Shown piece after piece: positions 36,748 through 45,893 of a stretch of DNA of 64,000 bases. The stretch spans positions 1,660,610 to 1,724,609 of the forward strand of contig NZ_CH724141.1 of NCBI RefSeq assembly GCF_000153325.1, given 5' to 3'. A model generated the notes under the pieces. The model saw nothing but the letters and a program-made list of their open reading frames with translations, searched no databases and had not been told where the DNA came from. The position numbers and the translations under genes were made by a program. How positions within the stretch are numbered: the first letter of the stretch is position 1; every line of letters starts with the position of its first letter. The DNA is from Photobacterium sp. SKA34. GTDB lineage: Bacteria; Pseudomonadota; Gammaproteobacteria; Enterobacterales; Vibrionaceae.

Positions 36748-37857
36748 GTGCATATAGATAAAGATATTTATAAAGAAATTCGCCCGTATAATGACGATGA
36801 AGTCAGTGGTGCGATTCAACGACTCATTGATGATAAAGATTTTATCAACGCTATTTTAAAGTACCGTTTTCCACATGCGTCAGGCATGTTTGGTTGGTTA
36901 CTTATTCCCCTAATTAAACGTTTCCTTGTAAAGAAATGGTCAGGCATTAAATCGGTAAAAGATATTCAAAATCAAGTTGCCAAATATATGCAAGGAACAA
37001 TCGAACACTCATGTGACGGTGTAACGTATACAGGTCTGGATAAATTAGACCCAAATAAGGCTTACTTATTTGTTTCTAACCATCGTGATATTGCGATGGA
37101 TCCAGCAATGGTTAACTGGTGTTTATTTAAAGAAAACTTCAACACAGTACGTATTGCCATTGGTGATAACTTACTAAAGAAGCCTTGTGCCACAGAATTA
37201 ATGCGTTTAAACAAAAGCTTTATTGTAAAACGTTCAGCAAAAGGCCCTAGAGAATTGATGAAGTCACTTGGACTTCTTTCAAGTTATATTTCTCATTCTT
37301 TAGAAACTGGAAATAATATTTGGATTGCTCAAAAAGAAGGGCGTGCCAAAGATGGTAACGATAAGACAGATCCTGCTATTTTAAAAATGTTCTTTATGCA
37401 AGGGCGTAAACAGAAAGTTCCATTTTCTGAGTTTATGAATAACTTAAGTATTGTCCCTGTTGCGATTTCTTATGAAAATGACCCTTGTGATGTGGCTAAA
37501 GCTGAAGAGCTTTATCAAAAAGCAACAACAGGTACCTATGAAAAAGGTGAGTTTGAAGACATCGAAAGCATAGTACAAGGTATTGTAGGGCAAAAGCGTC
37601 GTATTCATGTAAGCTTTGGTGATGTCATCCACAATTCACCAGAGACACCTGAAGAATTAGCCGTAGAAATTGATCGTCAAATTACTGAAAATTATCATTT
37701 ATTCCCAGCCAATTACATTGCTGCGAATATCGATTCAGAAATAGTAACAGACGAAGAGAGAAACAAATTCGCGCAAAAACTTCAAAATCATAGTGATAGT
37801 GTTAATGATATTTTAAAGCAGATGTATGCATTGCCTGCTCTTAAAAAACAGCAATAA
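36748..37857 (+). CDS. PlsC-like phospholipid/glycerol acyltransferase family protein
   Basis: 369 residues with a GTG start; the first in-frame ATG is 46 codons in. The acyltransferase block reads VSNHRDIAMDPA (about 108-119), in which histidine and aspartate are separated by five residues instead of the usual four; a group of glycerol acyltransferases has this form. Further motifs are FIVKRSAKGPREL and WIAQKEGRAKDG, with the conserved E-G-R. A membrane-proximal hydrophobic stretch (about 47-58) suggests inner-membrane association. Likely transfers acyl chains to a glycerophosphate or other lipid. Confidence 0.78.
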   Translation: MHIDKDIYKEIRPYNDDEVSGAIQRLIDDKDFINAILKYRFPHASGMFGWLLIPLIKRFLVKKWSGIKSVKDIQNQVAKYMQGTIEHSCDGVTYTGLDKLDPNKAYLFVSNHRDIAMDPAMVNWCLFKENFNTVRIAIGDNLLKKPCATELMRLNKSFIVKRSAKGPRELMKSLGLLSSYISHSLETGNNIWIAQKEGRAKDGNDKTDPAILKMFFMQGRKQKVPFSEFMNNLSIVPVAISYENDPCDVAKAEELYQKATTGTYEKGEFEDIESIVQGIVGQKRRIHVSFGDVIHNSPETPEELAVEIDRQITENYHLFPANYIAANIDSEIVTDEERNKFAQKLQNHSDSVNDILKQMYALPALKKQQ

Positions 37858-37876
37858 CAGTCCATGTGATGACTAC

Positions 37877-37923
37877 AAAACGGTGTCGATTTTTACGATT
37901 AGTAAGAAAAGGCATCGTTTTTA
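37877..37923 (+). terminator. probable acyltransferase terminator
   Basis: 11-bp stem AAAACGGTGTC/GGCATCGTTTT with two G-T pairs and a long loop, ending in Ts, 20 bases after the gene. Confidence 0.55.
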
Positions 37924-38466
37924 GTAGGTCCCCAAGTAAGGGTCATAGGTAACAATAATCGCTTTCGGTATGATTATTTCAGCACTATTTTTCCAATTAT
38001 CATCGAAATCTTGATATAGCCTAGACTCTCCTTCAGAGATCAATAGCAGTTGAATCCTTTCTTCTTCAATATCGAATTGAAGTGCAATATAAGTTGCTAT
38101 ATTGAATAGCCGTTCGTAACCTAAATCTGTATTTATATGTTGAGTAATTACAGCATAGGTTTGCTGGTGATTTTTAAGAACATAGCCAAAATCATTCAAC
38201 ACTCTCTTAATATCAATAGTTAATTTATTACTGTTATCAATAAAATAAACAACATTGTACTTATCTTGGAGTTCAACGAGTAACGCTTGCTTTGGAATAT
38301 ATGCTTTAATATGCGCTGTGCTTGGCTCTATTGGATTGCTTCGGTCAAAGCTATGTAACGCATGAGCTGGAAGTGTGATTACTGAGACAGTCACTGAAAT
38401 TGTTATTATCGTTATTAAATAGATGAACAATCTATTTGGAATAAAATAAGCAGAAAAAGATAACAT
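37921..38466 (-). CDS. exported or membrane-anchored protein, unknown
   Basis: 181 residues. A strongly hydrophobic segment (about 12-34) followed by AHALHS looks like a signal peptide with cleavage after AHA. The mature portion alternates short strands and helices (VVYFIDNSNKLTIDIKRVL, FGYVLKN) in a way seen in small periplasmic adaptor domains, but I cannot assign a family. The start ATG is preceded by AGCA-rich sequence without a clear ribosome site. Just upstream lies a separated inverted repeat CATTGTAC/GTACAATG. Confidence 0.6.
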   Translation of the reverse strand: MLSFSAYFIPNRLFIYLITIITISVTVSVITLPAHALHSFDRSNPIEPSTAHIKAYIPKQALLVELQDKYNVVYFIDNSNKLTIDIKRVLNDFGYVLKNHQQTYAVITQHINTDLGYERLFNIATYIALQFDIEEERIQLLLISEGESRLYQDFDDNWKNSAEIIIPKAIIVTYDPYLGTY

Positions 38467-38474
38467 AACATGCT

Positions 38475-38509
38475 CATTGTACTTGTTTTATTATTAGTTT
38501 AGTACAATG
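38475..38509. repeat. 8-bp inverted repeat CATTGTAC/GTACAATG
   Basis: Arms at 38475-38482 and 38502-38509 separated by 19 bases, just upstream of the exported-protein gene and downstream of the LysR gene. It contains two half-boxes like those of the light-response operator, but in the opposite relative orientation and with different spacing. Confidence 0.3.
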
Positions 38510-38528
38510 AACATTGTGAGAACCTAAA

Positions 38529-39479
38529 TTACTGTTCTTGAGTTTGTTTATGATTATCTATGATTGGGTTGATATTTTTATACGGCGGTAGTGCCATACG
38601 TTCAGCCATAAAATCAATAAAACATCGGACTTTTGGCGCAAGATACTTACGTCTTGGGTATACAGCATAAATGGGTAATTCAACTGTTGTTTTCCAATCA
38701 TTAAGTAACGTTATTAACTTATTCGTTTTAATCTCATCGGTTAAGAGATAGGTTGAGAGATAGGCAATACCTAAGCCACTTAACGCAGCATCAAGCACTG
38801 CAGGAGCATTATCAATACGATAATTACCATTTACTCGAATTGATTGTTTTAATCCATCTCGACCAAATTCCCAGTTTACATATTTACGCTCACGGCTTTG
38901 GTAAGTAATACAATTGTGTTGACGTAAATCACCAGGGACAATTGGTTCACCATGTTGTGCTATGTAATCAGGGGATGCTACAACGACAAATTCACATTTA
39001 GCGAGTTTTCTAGCTACCATTCCTTCAGGTGGATGTTCATGTATTGCAATCCAGCAATCAAAGCCTTCTTCTAAAAGGTTTGGGCGGTGATCAAATAAAC
39101 TAATCTCAAGCTCTAATTCAGGGTTTTTCTTTTGAAATTCAGCTAACGCGGAAGTGATATGAATATTACCGAATGACTGGGCGATACCAATTCGTAATAC
39201 GCCTGTTATTTCATTTCTATAGCCCGCAACCATGGCTTCTGCTTCACTAACAGTATCAATCAACTGTTGGCCATAATCTGCGTATTGCACACCAATTTCG
39301 GTTAATACAACAGTTCGAGTACTTCGTTGAACAAGCTGACAACCTAACCTTTCTTCTAAACATTTTATTTGTTTACTTACTTGAGACTTTGATATTCCCA
39401 AGCGTTCAGCAGCTTTCGTGAAATTTTGTTCATGACCTATAGCAGCCAGTATTACCATCTGTTGCAAATTATCTAGCAT
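38529..39479 (-). CDS. LysR-family regulator (divergent to chrA)
   Basis: 316 residues from ATG 39479; GGA six to nine bases upstream fits, and an in-frame TTG four codons earlier is unlikely. Winged HTH at about 1-60 (FTKAAERLGISKSQVSKQIKCLEERLG), LysR effector-binding domain at about 88-295. It is divergent from the chromate-transporter gene and about 200 bases away, so it probably regulates it, with an unknown inducer. Subgroup resembles the CrgA/AaeR-like regulators (HDxxPEGMVARKLA). Confidence 0.86.
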   Translation of the reverse strand: MLDNLQQMVILAAIGHEQNFTKAAERLGISKSQVSKQIKCLEERLGCQLVQRSTRTVVLTEIGVQYADYGQQLIDTVSEAEAMVAGYRNEITGVLRIGIAQSFGNIHITSALAEFQKKNPELELEISLFDHRPNLLEEGFDCWIAIHEHPPEGMVARKLAKCEFVVVASPDYIAQHGEPIVPGDLRQHNCITYQSRERKYVNWEFGRDGLKQSIRVNGNYRIDNAPAVLDAALSGLGIAYLSTYLLTDEIKTNKLITLLNDWKTTVELPIYAVYPRRKYLAPKVRCFIDFMAERMALPPYKNINPIIDNHKQTQEQ

Positions 39480-39676
39480 TTGGTATTCCAAGTTACACTG
39501 TCACTATGATTCTGCCGTGACAAAATAATCAATTAACACTATCTATACATTATGATTTTTTGGCTGATAAACATCAACTCTATGTATGAATATAAATAAT
39601 AACTTACATCATTTTAAACGATTTAAATAATTCGTATGGAAACGATATGATAACGATATTGCTAATGGAGGAATGC

Positions 39677-40828
39677 ATGTTTACCGTTTTTACTACCTTT
39701 TTATTATTGGGCTTATATAGCTTTGGCGGCCCAGCAGCACATATTGGTTTTTTTCAACGTTCTTTTGTACAAGAAAAAAAATGGATTTCTGATGATGATT
39801 TCACTCATGCTGTAGCGTTATGCCAATTTCTACCTGGTCCAGCAAGTAGCCAACTTGGTATGTATATTGGTTATAAGAAAGCGGGTTATTTAGGAGCCGT
39901 TGCCGCCTTTACTGGCTTTACTTTACCATCTTTTGCATTATTAACTGCGCTTGCCATTGTTAGCAGCAGTGTAACGTCTAACTCTGTTGTTGATAGCTTA
40001 ATCATCGCAGCAAAACTACTTGCTGTTATCGTCGTTGCTGATGCGTTATGGGGAATGGCTAAAAAGAACTTAACCACAGCGCTAACTATGTCAGTGGCAG
40101 TGATTACTGCTATTTGGGTCTATTATAGTACAGGTCTACTTGGCCAAGTTTTACCTATATGTTTAGCGGCAGCTATTGGTTACGCATTGTCATATAAAAC
40201 AGAGATTACACCAACAAAGAAACTAGCCACTAGCATAAAACCACACCTTGGCATTTTAGTTACGTTTGTTGTGTTGTTAGTAGGGTTACCCTTGTTAGCA
40301 TCTTATAACAGCGGTATTAATTTATTTAATATCTTCTACCAAGCGGGTAGTTTTGTTTTTGGCGGTGGCCACGTTGTATTACCGCTTTTACAACCGATGA
40401 TGGAAGGATTAGTAGGGGAGTCTACCTTTATTAATGCTTATGCTTCAGCACAGCTAGTGCCTGGGCCAATGTTCACTATGGCAAGTTATTTAGGGGCTTC
40501 AATAGACTCAATACACCCTGTATTGGGTAGCTTGATTGCAACCATTGCTGTGTTTTTACCGGAAAGTTTGTTACTTTTTGCATTTATTCCTGCATGGAAA
40601 GCGTTGTTTGAGCATCAACGTTTAAAACAATCAATCACTTTAGTTAATGCGTGTGTAGTTGGTTTATTAGCCAGCGCTTTTGTTAATCTTATTATTACCA
40701 GTGGGATGAAAACAGGATTAGATATAGTGACTGTTGTTCTTGGGTTTATTGCGTTTAAATACTTTAAATGCCCTATATGGTTATTAGCTACCTTGTTATT
40801 TTTAAGCCAATATTTCATTATTATTTAA
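39677..40828 (+). CDS. chrA: ChrA chromate efflux transporter
   Basis: 383 residues from ATG 39677, directly after GGAGGA; an in-frame upstream ATG lacks a ribosome site. Two homologous CHR domains: the first with YSFGGPAAHIGFF and FLPGPASSQLG, the second with GSFVFGGGHVVLPLL and LVPGPMFTMASYLG. About ten membrane helices. This is the long (bidomain) ChrA form that exports chromate from the cytoplasm; in marine bacteria without chromate exposure a sulfate-like oxyanion may be the real substrate. Regulated probably by the divergent LysR gene. Confidence 0.9.
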   Translation: MFTVFTTFLLLGLYSFGGPAAHIGFFQRSFVQEKKWISDDDFTHAVALCQFLPGPASSQLGMYIGYKKAGYLGAVAAFTGFTLPSFALLTALAIVSSSVTSNSVVDSLIIAAKLLAVIVVADALWGMAKKNLTTALTMSVAVITAIWVYYSTGLLGQVLPICLAAAIGYALSYKTEITPTKKLATSIKPHLGILVTFVVLLVGLPLLASYNSGINLFNIFYQAGSFVFGGGHVVLPLLQPMMEGLVGESTFINAYASAQLVPGPMFTMASYLGASIDSIHPVLGSLIATIAVFLPESLLLFAFIPAWKALFEHQRLKQSITLVNACVVGLLASAFVNLIITSGMKTGLDIVTVVLGFIAFKYFKCPIWLLATLLFLSQYFIII

Positions 40829-40849
40829 CTGAAATAAGACTTTAAATTT

Positions 40850-40879
40850 AAGGATCTGCATTTAGCAGATCCTTTTTTA
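40850..40879. terminator. bidirectional terminator after chrA
   Basis: Perfect 10-bp stem AAGGATCTGC/GCAGATCCTT with a 5-base loop and T-run; convergent DUF1439 gene follows. Confidence 0.92.
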
Positions 40880-40939
40880 TAGGGTATAATAGAATAAAAT
40901 CTAATGCACTATAACTTTTTGATCGAATAGAATAACAAC

Positions 40940-41485
40940 TTACCAATCGAGAACTAATTGATGATTTTTAATAATCAATTCAGGTTTAGTAGATTTCAAT
41001 AGCGCTTGCTTCATTTCCTTCTCATCTAGCTTATAGACAGGTTTGGTTGATAACACTTGACCAATGAGTGAGACAAATGGAGTAATAACCGGTTTGGTGA
41101 GCATATTATTAAACTTCTCCGGTTTTATTGCTAATGATTCAATATTTAAACCACGCAAATATATTGCCCCTTCATCTTGATTATAATAGGGGATTGCACT
41201 GAAATTTGCTTTAACAACAACATCTTGAGGTGCTTGGCCTGCAAGTTCTAGTTGCGCACTAGCAGTAGCATCTACACTTACGCGATTATCAGCGACACGA
41301 CCAATACCAACATCTACTTTTTCAAGCTTACCTGTTGCGTAAGCTATACCTTGAATGCCAACAGAACGCTCAACATTCGTTTCTTTGTTTATGTAATTCT
41401 GCATCTCACTCTCAGTGACACCGTAACTACTACAGCCAGTAAAGAAGAAGGCAGAACTGACAATAATTAGAGCTTTTAAGCGCAT
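40940..41485 (-). CDS. DUF1439 lipoprotein (YceB-like)
   Basis: 181 residues. Signal peptide with lipobox FTGC (Cys18). The mature domain begins YGVTESEMQNYIN and contains the repeated amphipathic strands and the YLRGLNIESL and VYKLDE segments of the DUF1439 family, related to the TULIP lipid-binding fold. E. coli YceB is the nearest well-known member. Likely anchored in a membrane facing the periplasm; lipid-binding role is inferred from the fold. Confidence 0.83.
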   Translation of the reverse strand: MRLKALIIVSSAFFFTGCSSYGVTESEMQNYINKETNVERSVGIQGIAYATGKLEKVDVGIGRVADNRVSVDATASAQLELAGQAPQDVVVKANFSAIPYYNQDEGAIYLRGLNIESLAIKPEKFNNMLTKPVITPFVSLIGQVLSTKPVYKLDEKEMKQALLKSTKPELIIKNHQLVLDW

Positions 41486-41533
41486 AAAAAACCTTAAGAA
41501 AAATATATATGCTTTATTTATAGCCCATAATAA

Positions 41534-41563
41534 CCAAAAAAAGCACGTAAACCTACGTGCTTT
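41534..41563 (-). terminator. terminator of the rpoQ-like gene
   Basis: 10-bp stem AAAGCACGTA/TACGTGCTTT with a 4-base loop; seven Ts follow on the minus strand. Confidence 0.9.
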
Positions 41564-41580
41564 CTACTCTCAAACAAATA

Positions 41581-42456
41581 TTAACTGTTAGCAAAAAAAA
41601 CAGAAATATCATAGTTATCACGGCTAAGTGAATTTTTAAGTTTTGCTAATGAGGTAACTTGCAATTGCCGAATACGCTCTCTTGTAAGGCCCACTTCATC
41701 AGCAACTTCTTGCAAAGTCTGTGCTTCATAACCTAATAAACCAAATCTACGACATATGATTTCTTTATCTCTGTTATTTAAACAATTTAGCACGTTAGTT
41801 GTAATTTTTTGGATTGCTAAATCGTCAACGAGGTCATCAGGTTTGGCACTGTTTTCATCAGCAATTAATACAGCTATTGACTGGGAACTTGCTTCACTTG
41901 TAATAGATTGATCATACGAAACAATAGGGGTGTCATAAGAAAGTGTTGTAGATATATCATCAAGTGTTTTATTTAATACTTCAGCGACTAATTCTGTACT
42001 AGGTTCTTGATTGTTTTTCTTTACTAATTGTTTGTGTGTCCGAATAATGGTGTTGATTTCTTTTGATACATGAACAGGTAAACGTATCGTTCTTCCTTGA
42101 TTATGTATTGCACGCTCTATCGTTTGTTTTATCCACCATGTAGCGTATGTTGAAAATCTAAATCCTTTTTCAGGATCAAATTTTTCAACTGCTGTCATTA
42201 ATCCAATATTTCCTTCATCAATTAAATCACTTATATGTATGCTACTGCCTCGATATTTTTTTGCGATACTTACGACTAATCGTAAATTACTCTCAATTAA
42301 AACATTTTTACTGTAGGCATCACCGGATAAACTTTTCCGACTATATAGAATTTCATCATCTTTCGTTAAAAGTGGTTTTTCTGATATATCCTTGAGGTAT
42401 AAATGAACAATATCTCCGCCATGTGAAAATTGCTCTTCTTTCTTATTCATATCCAT
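41581..42456 (-). CDS. RpoS-family sigma factor, RpoQ-like
   Basis: 291 residues. Region 1.2 (DIVHLYLKDISEKPLLT), region 2 with DLIDEGNIGLMTAVEKFDP and FRFSTYATWWIKQTIERA, region 3 and region 4 with RRFGLLGYE and the HTH VGLTRERIRQLQV are all present, so it is a complete group 2 sigma factor. It departs from RpoS at many otherwise fixed sites and is shorter (about 330 in RpoS). Vibrionaceae carry an RpoS paralogue, RpoQ, that modulates luminescence, motility and chitinase in Aliivibrio fischeri; this gene fits that role better than RpoS, which is normally next to nlpD. Monocistronic. Confidence 0.8.
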   Translation of the reverse strand: MDMNKKEEQFSHGGDIVHLYLKDISEKPLLTKDDEILYSRKSLSGDAYSKNVLIESNLRLVVSIAKKYRGSSIHISDLIDEGNIGLMTAVEKFDPEKGFRFSTYATWWIKQTIERAIHNQGRTIRLPVHVSKEINTIIRTHKQLVKKNNQEPSTELVAEVLNKTLDDISTTLSYDTPIVSYDQSITSEASSQSIAVLIADENSAKPDDLVDDLAIQKITTNVLNCLNNRDKEIICRRFGLLGYEAQTLQEVADEVGLTRERIRQLQVTSLAKLKNSLSRDNYDISVFFANS

Positions 42457-42725
42457 ACAAAGTCCTTTTATGTCAATTTGGTATCTATTGACATAGTATT
42501 TTTATAAGTAACGAGAATTACCCTACCATAAAGGAATTATCTGACAACTATTTTATGAGATTGTTATTATAATATTAAAATTATTTACATTTATAATAAT
42601 TCAAACATGCCGGCATGATAATTTATTACAATGTCAATCTTTAATTTACAACCCAAAGATAGATTTAAACTATTAAAATACACATAATCATTTATGAAAT
42701 CTAACCAACCACTAATAACCCCCCA
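42457..42725. other. divergent promoter region rpoQ-like/mntH
   Basis: AT-rich region holding the promoters of two divergent genes. The one conspicuous element is a perfect 12-base palindrome CATGCCGGCATG at 42606-42617, listed separately. No gene or RNA seen. Confidence 0.5.
42606..42617. promoter_or_regulatory. perfect palindrome, unidentified operator
   Basis: CATGCCGGCATG stands out from an otherwise almost G+C-free stretch, 150 bases upstream of the rpoQ-like gene and 169 upstream of mntH. It does not match Fur, LexA, CRP or lux-box consensus. Confidence 0.35.
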
Positions 42726-42744
42726 AATGACATTGATTATCATT
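42726..42744 (+). promoter_or_regulatory. Fur box upstream of mntH
   Basis: The reverse complement matches the 19-base Fur consensus at 17 positions (half AATGATAATCA is perfect). It lies 42 bases before the mntH start, consistent with repression by Fur, or by a Mur-type manganese sensor that uses the same box. Confidence 0.75.
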
Positions 42745-42785
42745 TGCAAAAGTATATGATGCAACTATCATTTAAGGAGTTAGCT

Positions 42786-44027
42786 ATGGCCTCTACATCT
42801 ATTTCTGTTAAGCCCGAGATGGCTACCTTCAGTTTAAAACTAAAGAAAAAACTATTACTTCTAGGCCCAGCATTTATTGCCGCTATTGGTTACATTGATC
42901 CAGGTAATTTTGCTACAAATATTGAAGCGGGATCTGCTTTTGGCTATCAACTATTATGGGTTGTGCTTTGGGCAAATTTAATGGCTATGTTTATTCAATA
43001 TCTATCTGCAAAACTAGGCATTGTTACGGGTAAAAACCTCGCTGAACATTTACGTGACCATTTACCTAAGTGGGCGATAGGACCATATTGGATTCAAGCT
43101 GAAATTATAGCTATGGCAACTGATTTAGCTGAGTTTATTGGCGCAGCCGTTGGTTTCCAATTATTGTTTAGCATTACTTTAATGGAAGGGGCGATAATTA
43201 CAGCCATAGTAACAATGGCTATTCTATTATTAAGTAATAAAAGCCAGAAACCATTAGAAGTTGTTATTGCTACATTATTATTAGTCGTTGCTGTTGTATA
43301 CGTTATTGAGCTTTTCTTTGCTCATCCTGCTACTGGTGAGATGATAAAAGGTCTTGCTATTCCAACAATGAATAGTTCACATCAAATTTATTTAGCCGCA
43401 GGTATTTTAGGTGCAACAGTAATGCCGCATGTTATTTACTTACATTCGGCGCTATTCAAAAATACTTACGGTGAAACAAAAGCAAAAAGATTAAAATCAA
43501 CACGTTTAGATGTACTCATTGCAATGGTCATTGCTGGCTTTGTGAATATTGCAATTGTGGCCATGGCGGCAGCCGTCTTCCATTACTCAGGTAATCAAGA
43601 TATTGCAGAGATTGAAACCGCTTACAAAACATTGACACCACTTGTTGGACAAGCAGCTTCCACATTATTTGCCATTTCACTTATTGCATCAGGATTATCA
43701 TCTACTGTTGTTGGTACAATGGCAGGGGATGTAGTAATGCAAGGTTTCGTAAAATTTAAAATTCCTTTGTTATTACGCCGTGTTGTTACAATGATCCCAT
43801 CTTTTATTGTTATCGGACTTGCTATTAATACCACTGAGATTTTAGTAATGAGTCAAGTCGTTCTTAGTTTTGGTATTGCATTAGCTATTATACCGTTACT
43901 GATTTTCACCAATAATGAAAAACTAATGGGTGAGTTTAAAAATAACAAATACGTTAGTTATGCTGGTGTTGTTATTATTGCTCTTGTTGTTGCCTTGAAT
44001 ATATATTTAATGATGACACTTTCTTAA
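42786..44027 (+). CDS. mntH: Nramp-type manganese/divalent metal transporter
   Basis: 413 residues from ATG 42786, six bases after AAGGAG. Eleven membrane helices; the metal-binding DPGN motif is in helix 1 ([16 protein letters not shown]) and helix 6 has [12 protein letters not shown]. MntH imports Mn2+ and Fe2+ with protons across the inner membrane. A near-consensus Fur box precedes it. The following region has a weak hairpin and a convergent small gene. Confidence 0.94.
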   Translation: MASTSISVKPEMATFSLKLKKKLLLLGPAFIAAIGYIDPGNFATNIEAGSAFGYQLLWVVLWANLMAMFIQYLSAKLGIVTGKNLAEHLRDHLPKWAIGPYWIQAEIIAMATDLAEFIGAAVGFQLLFSITLMEGAIITAIVTMAILLLSNKSQKPLEVVIATLLLVVAVVYVIELFFAHPATGEMIKGLAIPTMNSSHQIYLAAGILGATVMPHVIYLHSALFKNTYGETKAKRLKSTRLDVLIAMVIAGFVNIAIVAMAAAVFHYSGNQDIAEIETAYKTLTPLVGQAASTLFAISLIASGLSSTVVGTMAGDVVMQGFVKFKIPLLLRRVVTMIPSFIVIGLAINTTEILVMSQVVLSFGIALAIIPLLIFTNNEKLMGEFKNNKYVSYAGVVIIALVVALNIYLMMTLS

Positions 44028-44050
44028 ATTTCAAATTAAATCAGCACACG

Positions 44051-44082
44051 AAAAAAAACAAACTTTACTTGTTTGGTTTTTT
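44051..44082. terminator. weak terminator after mntH
   Basis: CAAAC/GTTTG stem flanked by an A-run and a T-run, usable in both directions between convergent genes; the stem is short. Confidence 0.4.
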
Positions 44083-44332
44083 ACTCACAGTTTTTTTGTT
44101 TCATCAATAAATGCAGTGCTTTATTTTTATATTTAAGCTCTTTTTTAGCTTTCTCAGATGCAACGTTTAAGATCATTTTCGAGCGTTTTTCTAAGCTTTC
44201 CAATTTTGTTTTTAGACCACTGCAAGGTAAAACACTGTATTGATCTTTGTACTGTTTTACACTTTGAGCCTCCGAAGGGAAAGAGAGAAGCAAAATAAAC
44301 GAAATTAATGAGCTGATGACACACATCTTCAT
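44081..44332 (-). CDS. small exported protein, unknown
   Basis: 83 residues. Signal peptide 1-22 (cleavage near SEA-QS), then a lysine-rich amphipathic helix (KLESLEKRSKMIL through KELKYKNKALHLL) between two cysteines (LPCSG and KNC at the end). AGGAG lies eight bases before the ATG, which is good evidence that it is translated. No family recognised; the layout suggests a small disulfide-bonded periplasmic helical protein. Confidence 0.62.
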   Translation of the reverse strand: MKMCVISSLISFILLLSFPSEAQSVKQYKDQYSVLPCSGLKTKLESLEKRSKMILNVASEKAKKELKYKNKALHLLMKQKNCE

Positions 44333-44450
44333 GAAAAATTCTCCTGTCCATGGAGTATTATATTTAATAACGTTTTATTGCCATCATTTTATTTTGCAAT
44401 AAATGCGAGTTAAATGGTTGTTTTATATAAAGATAAGACTATCAATTACA

Positions 44451-45893
44451 TTATCTACTCGGAATAACCCCTTTTAAATCATCATCAGTACGTCTATCGT
44501 AGCGTTGAGTTGTCGTAATGCTACTATGTCCCATAAATTTACTGACTAACAATAAGTCGTAACCTGAACGCAAAAGGTTTGTTGCCACTGAATGTCGAAA
44601 ATCATGGGGAGAAACAACACGAGAAAAACCCAACATATTGAGTTTTTTACATAAATCATTAAGTGTTTGTGTTGTTAATCGCATATAAGTCAATGATTGG
44701 TAACGATTAATAGTACAAAATAATGTGGGTAAATTAGGATTAAAATCTTTCAGGCGTACACCTAGCCATTTTGCCATTGCGTTATATAAATCACTATTTC
44801 GAGAGAAAGGAACATAACGTTCTTTATTACCTTTACCTACAACACGTAGTTGGCACCGATTCATATCAATATCAAACGAATTTACATTTATTACTTCTGC
44901 TCGTCGTAATCCCGCTTCATACATTAACCAAAAAATAGCGTTATCTCTCAATGCTTTAACTTTATTCTTTTGATTAAGCGTAATTGCTGAAATATGATCT
45001 AATTCACTATAGCTAAGGTATCTGCCACTAGATTGACGAGAGCCCCTCGGTAATTTGATTGCTTTTATACGTTCTAAAGTTTCAACTGAGATTAACTCAG
45101 CAAGCCAAGCATGCTGAGCAACACCGCGTAACATTCGAAGTAAATTATCAGCGGTTGCTGGCGCATACGTTTTTTTGCGATCACTGCTTTGGTTATCTAT
45201 TCGATCACTTAAAAATGATTGTATCGTTGATTGAAGAATAGGGGCATATAAAATGCGACTCCAATCAAAACGCTCGACACAACTTCGAATACAAAAACAA
45301 CTAAATGCCTCTAACATCACTTCAGATTGTTTAGATAATTCAAACGAATAGTCCTGAGATAAAATGGGTTGAAGCCAACCATTTTCTATCATGGTTTTAT
45401 TAAAACAACCAAGATCAAAAACCGCAACACGATCTTTAAATTCAATTACACATGAGTCAGGTAAGCTCTGCTCACATCTAAGAACTTCAGCTACATTCAA
45501 TAAAGCATTAAGTAGAGGCTTTACTTGTAAGTTCTTTATTGGTTGATTAACACTGAAATAATGATTTTTCATTTTTGCTTTTTGTTTAGCACGAGCAATT
45601 AGAAATGATTTAATTGCATCAATAAGTTTTTTTTGGTCATTAAATAGTTTAATCCAATCAATAAGTTGAAAGCTATTTCCCAGTATATATCGTGCAAGCC
45701 TTTCAAGGGTATAACGCGCATTAGCTTGACCACCAGTGGTGTCAGTCGCAGATAATGAATATACATAAGATAACGCAGGATTAGTCGAGGCATAATTTAT
45801 ATGACTGATGCGTTCTGCTAAATGTGTTTGCTGGCGTAACGATGTTGTTCTTAAACTTGCGGTTCTTGGATCGATAGGGAATTTATTCTGCAT
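44451..45893 (-). CDS. orphan tyrosine recombinase/integrase
   Basis: 480 residues. The C-terminal catalytic domain is intact: Arg330 (YEAGLRRAEV), Lys354 or Lys357 in VGKGNKER, His430 and Arg433 (SPHDFRHSVA), His456 (MGHSSITTTQRY) and nucleophile Tyr465. Ahead of the core-binding region lies an unusually long N-terminal part (about 1-240) I cannot assign. No excisionase, phage genes, attachment repeats or tRNA were seen beside it, so it could be a solitary recombinase or the remnant of an integrated element. The following 10 kb is rich in unknown genes. Confidence 0.85.
   Translation of the reverse strand: MQNKFPIDPRTASLRTTSLRQQTHLAERISHINYASTNPALSYVYSLSATDTTGGQANARYTLERLARYILGNSFQLIDWIKLFNDQKKLIDAIKSFLIARAKQKAKMKNHYFSVNQPIKNLQVKPLLNALLNVAEVLRCEQSLPDSCVIEFKDRVAVFDLGCFNKTMIENGWLQPILSQDYSFELSKQSEVMLEAFSCFCIRSCVERFDWSRILYAPILQSTIQSFLSDRIDNQSSDRKKTYAPATADNLLRMLRGVAQHAWLAELISVETLERIKAIKLPRGSRQSSGRYLSYSELDHISAITLNQKNKVKALRDNAIFWLMYEAGLRRAEVINVNSFDIDMNRCQLRVVGKGNKERYVPFSRNSDLYNAMAKWLGVRLKDFNPNLPTLFCTINRYQSLTYMRLTTQTLNDLCKKLNMLGFSRVVSPHDFRHSVATNLLRSGYDLLLVSKFMGHSSITTTQRYDRRTDDDLKGVIPSR

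Noticed and set aside
38475..38509. CATTGTAC/GTACAATG as a member of the light regulon
   Set aside because: Core boxes are 23 bases apart and in a mismatched form (TGTACT, AGTACA), so it does not fit the N12 spacing; kept only as an unexplained repeat.
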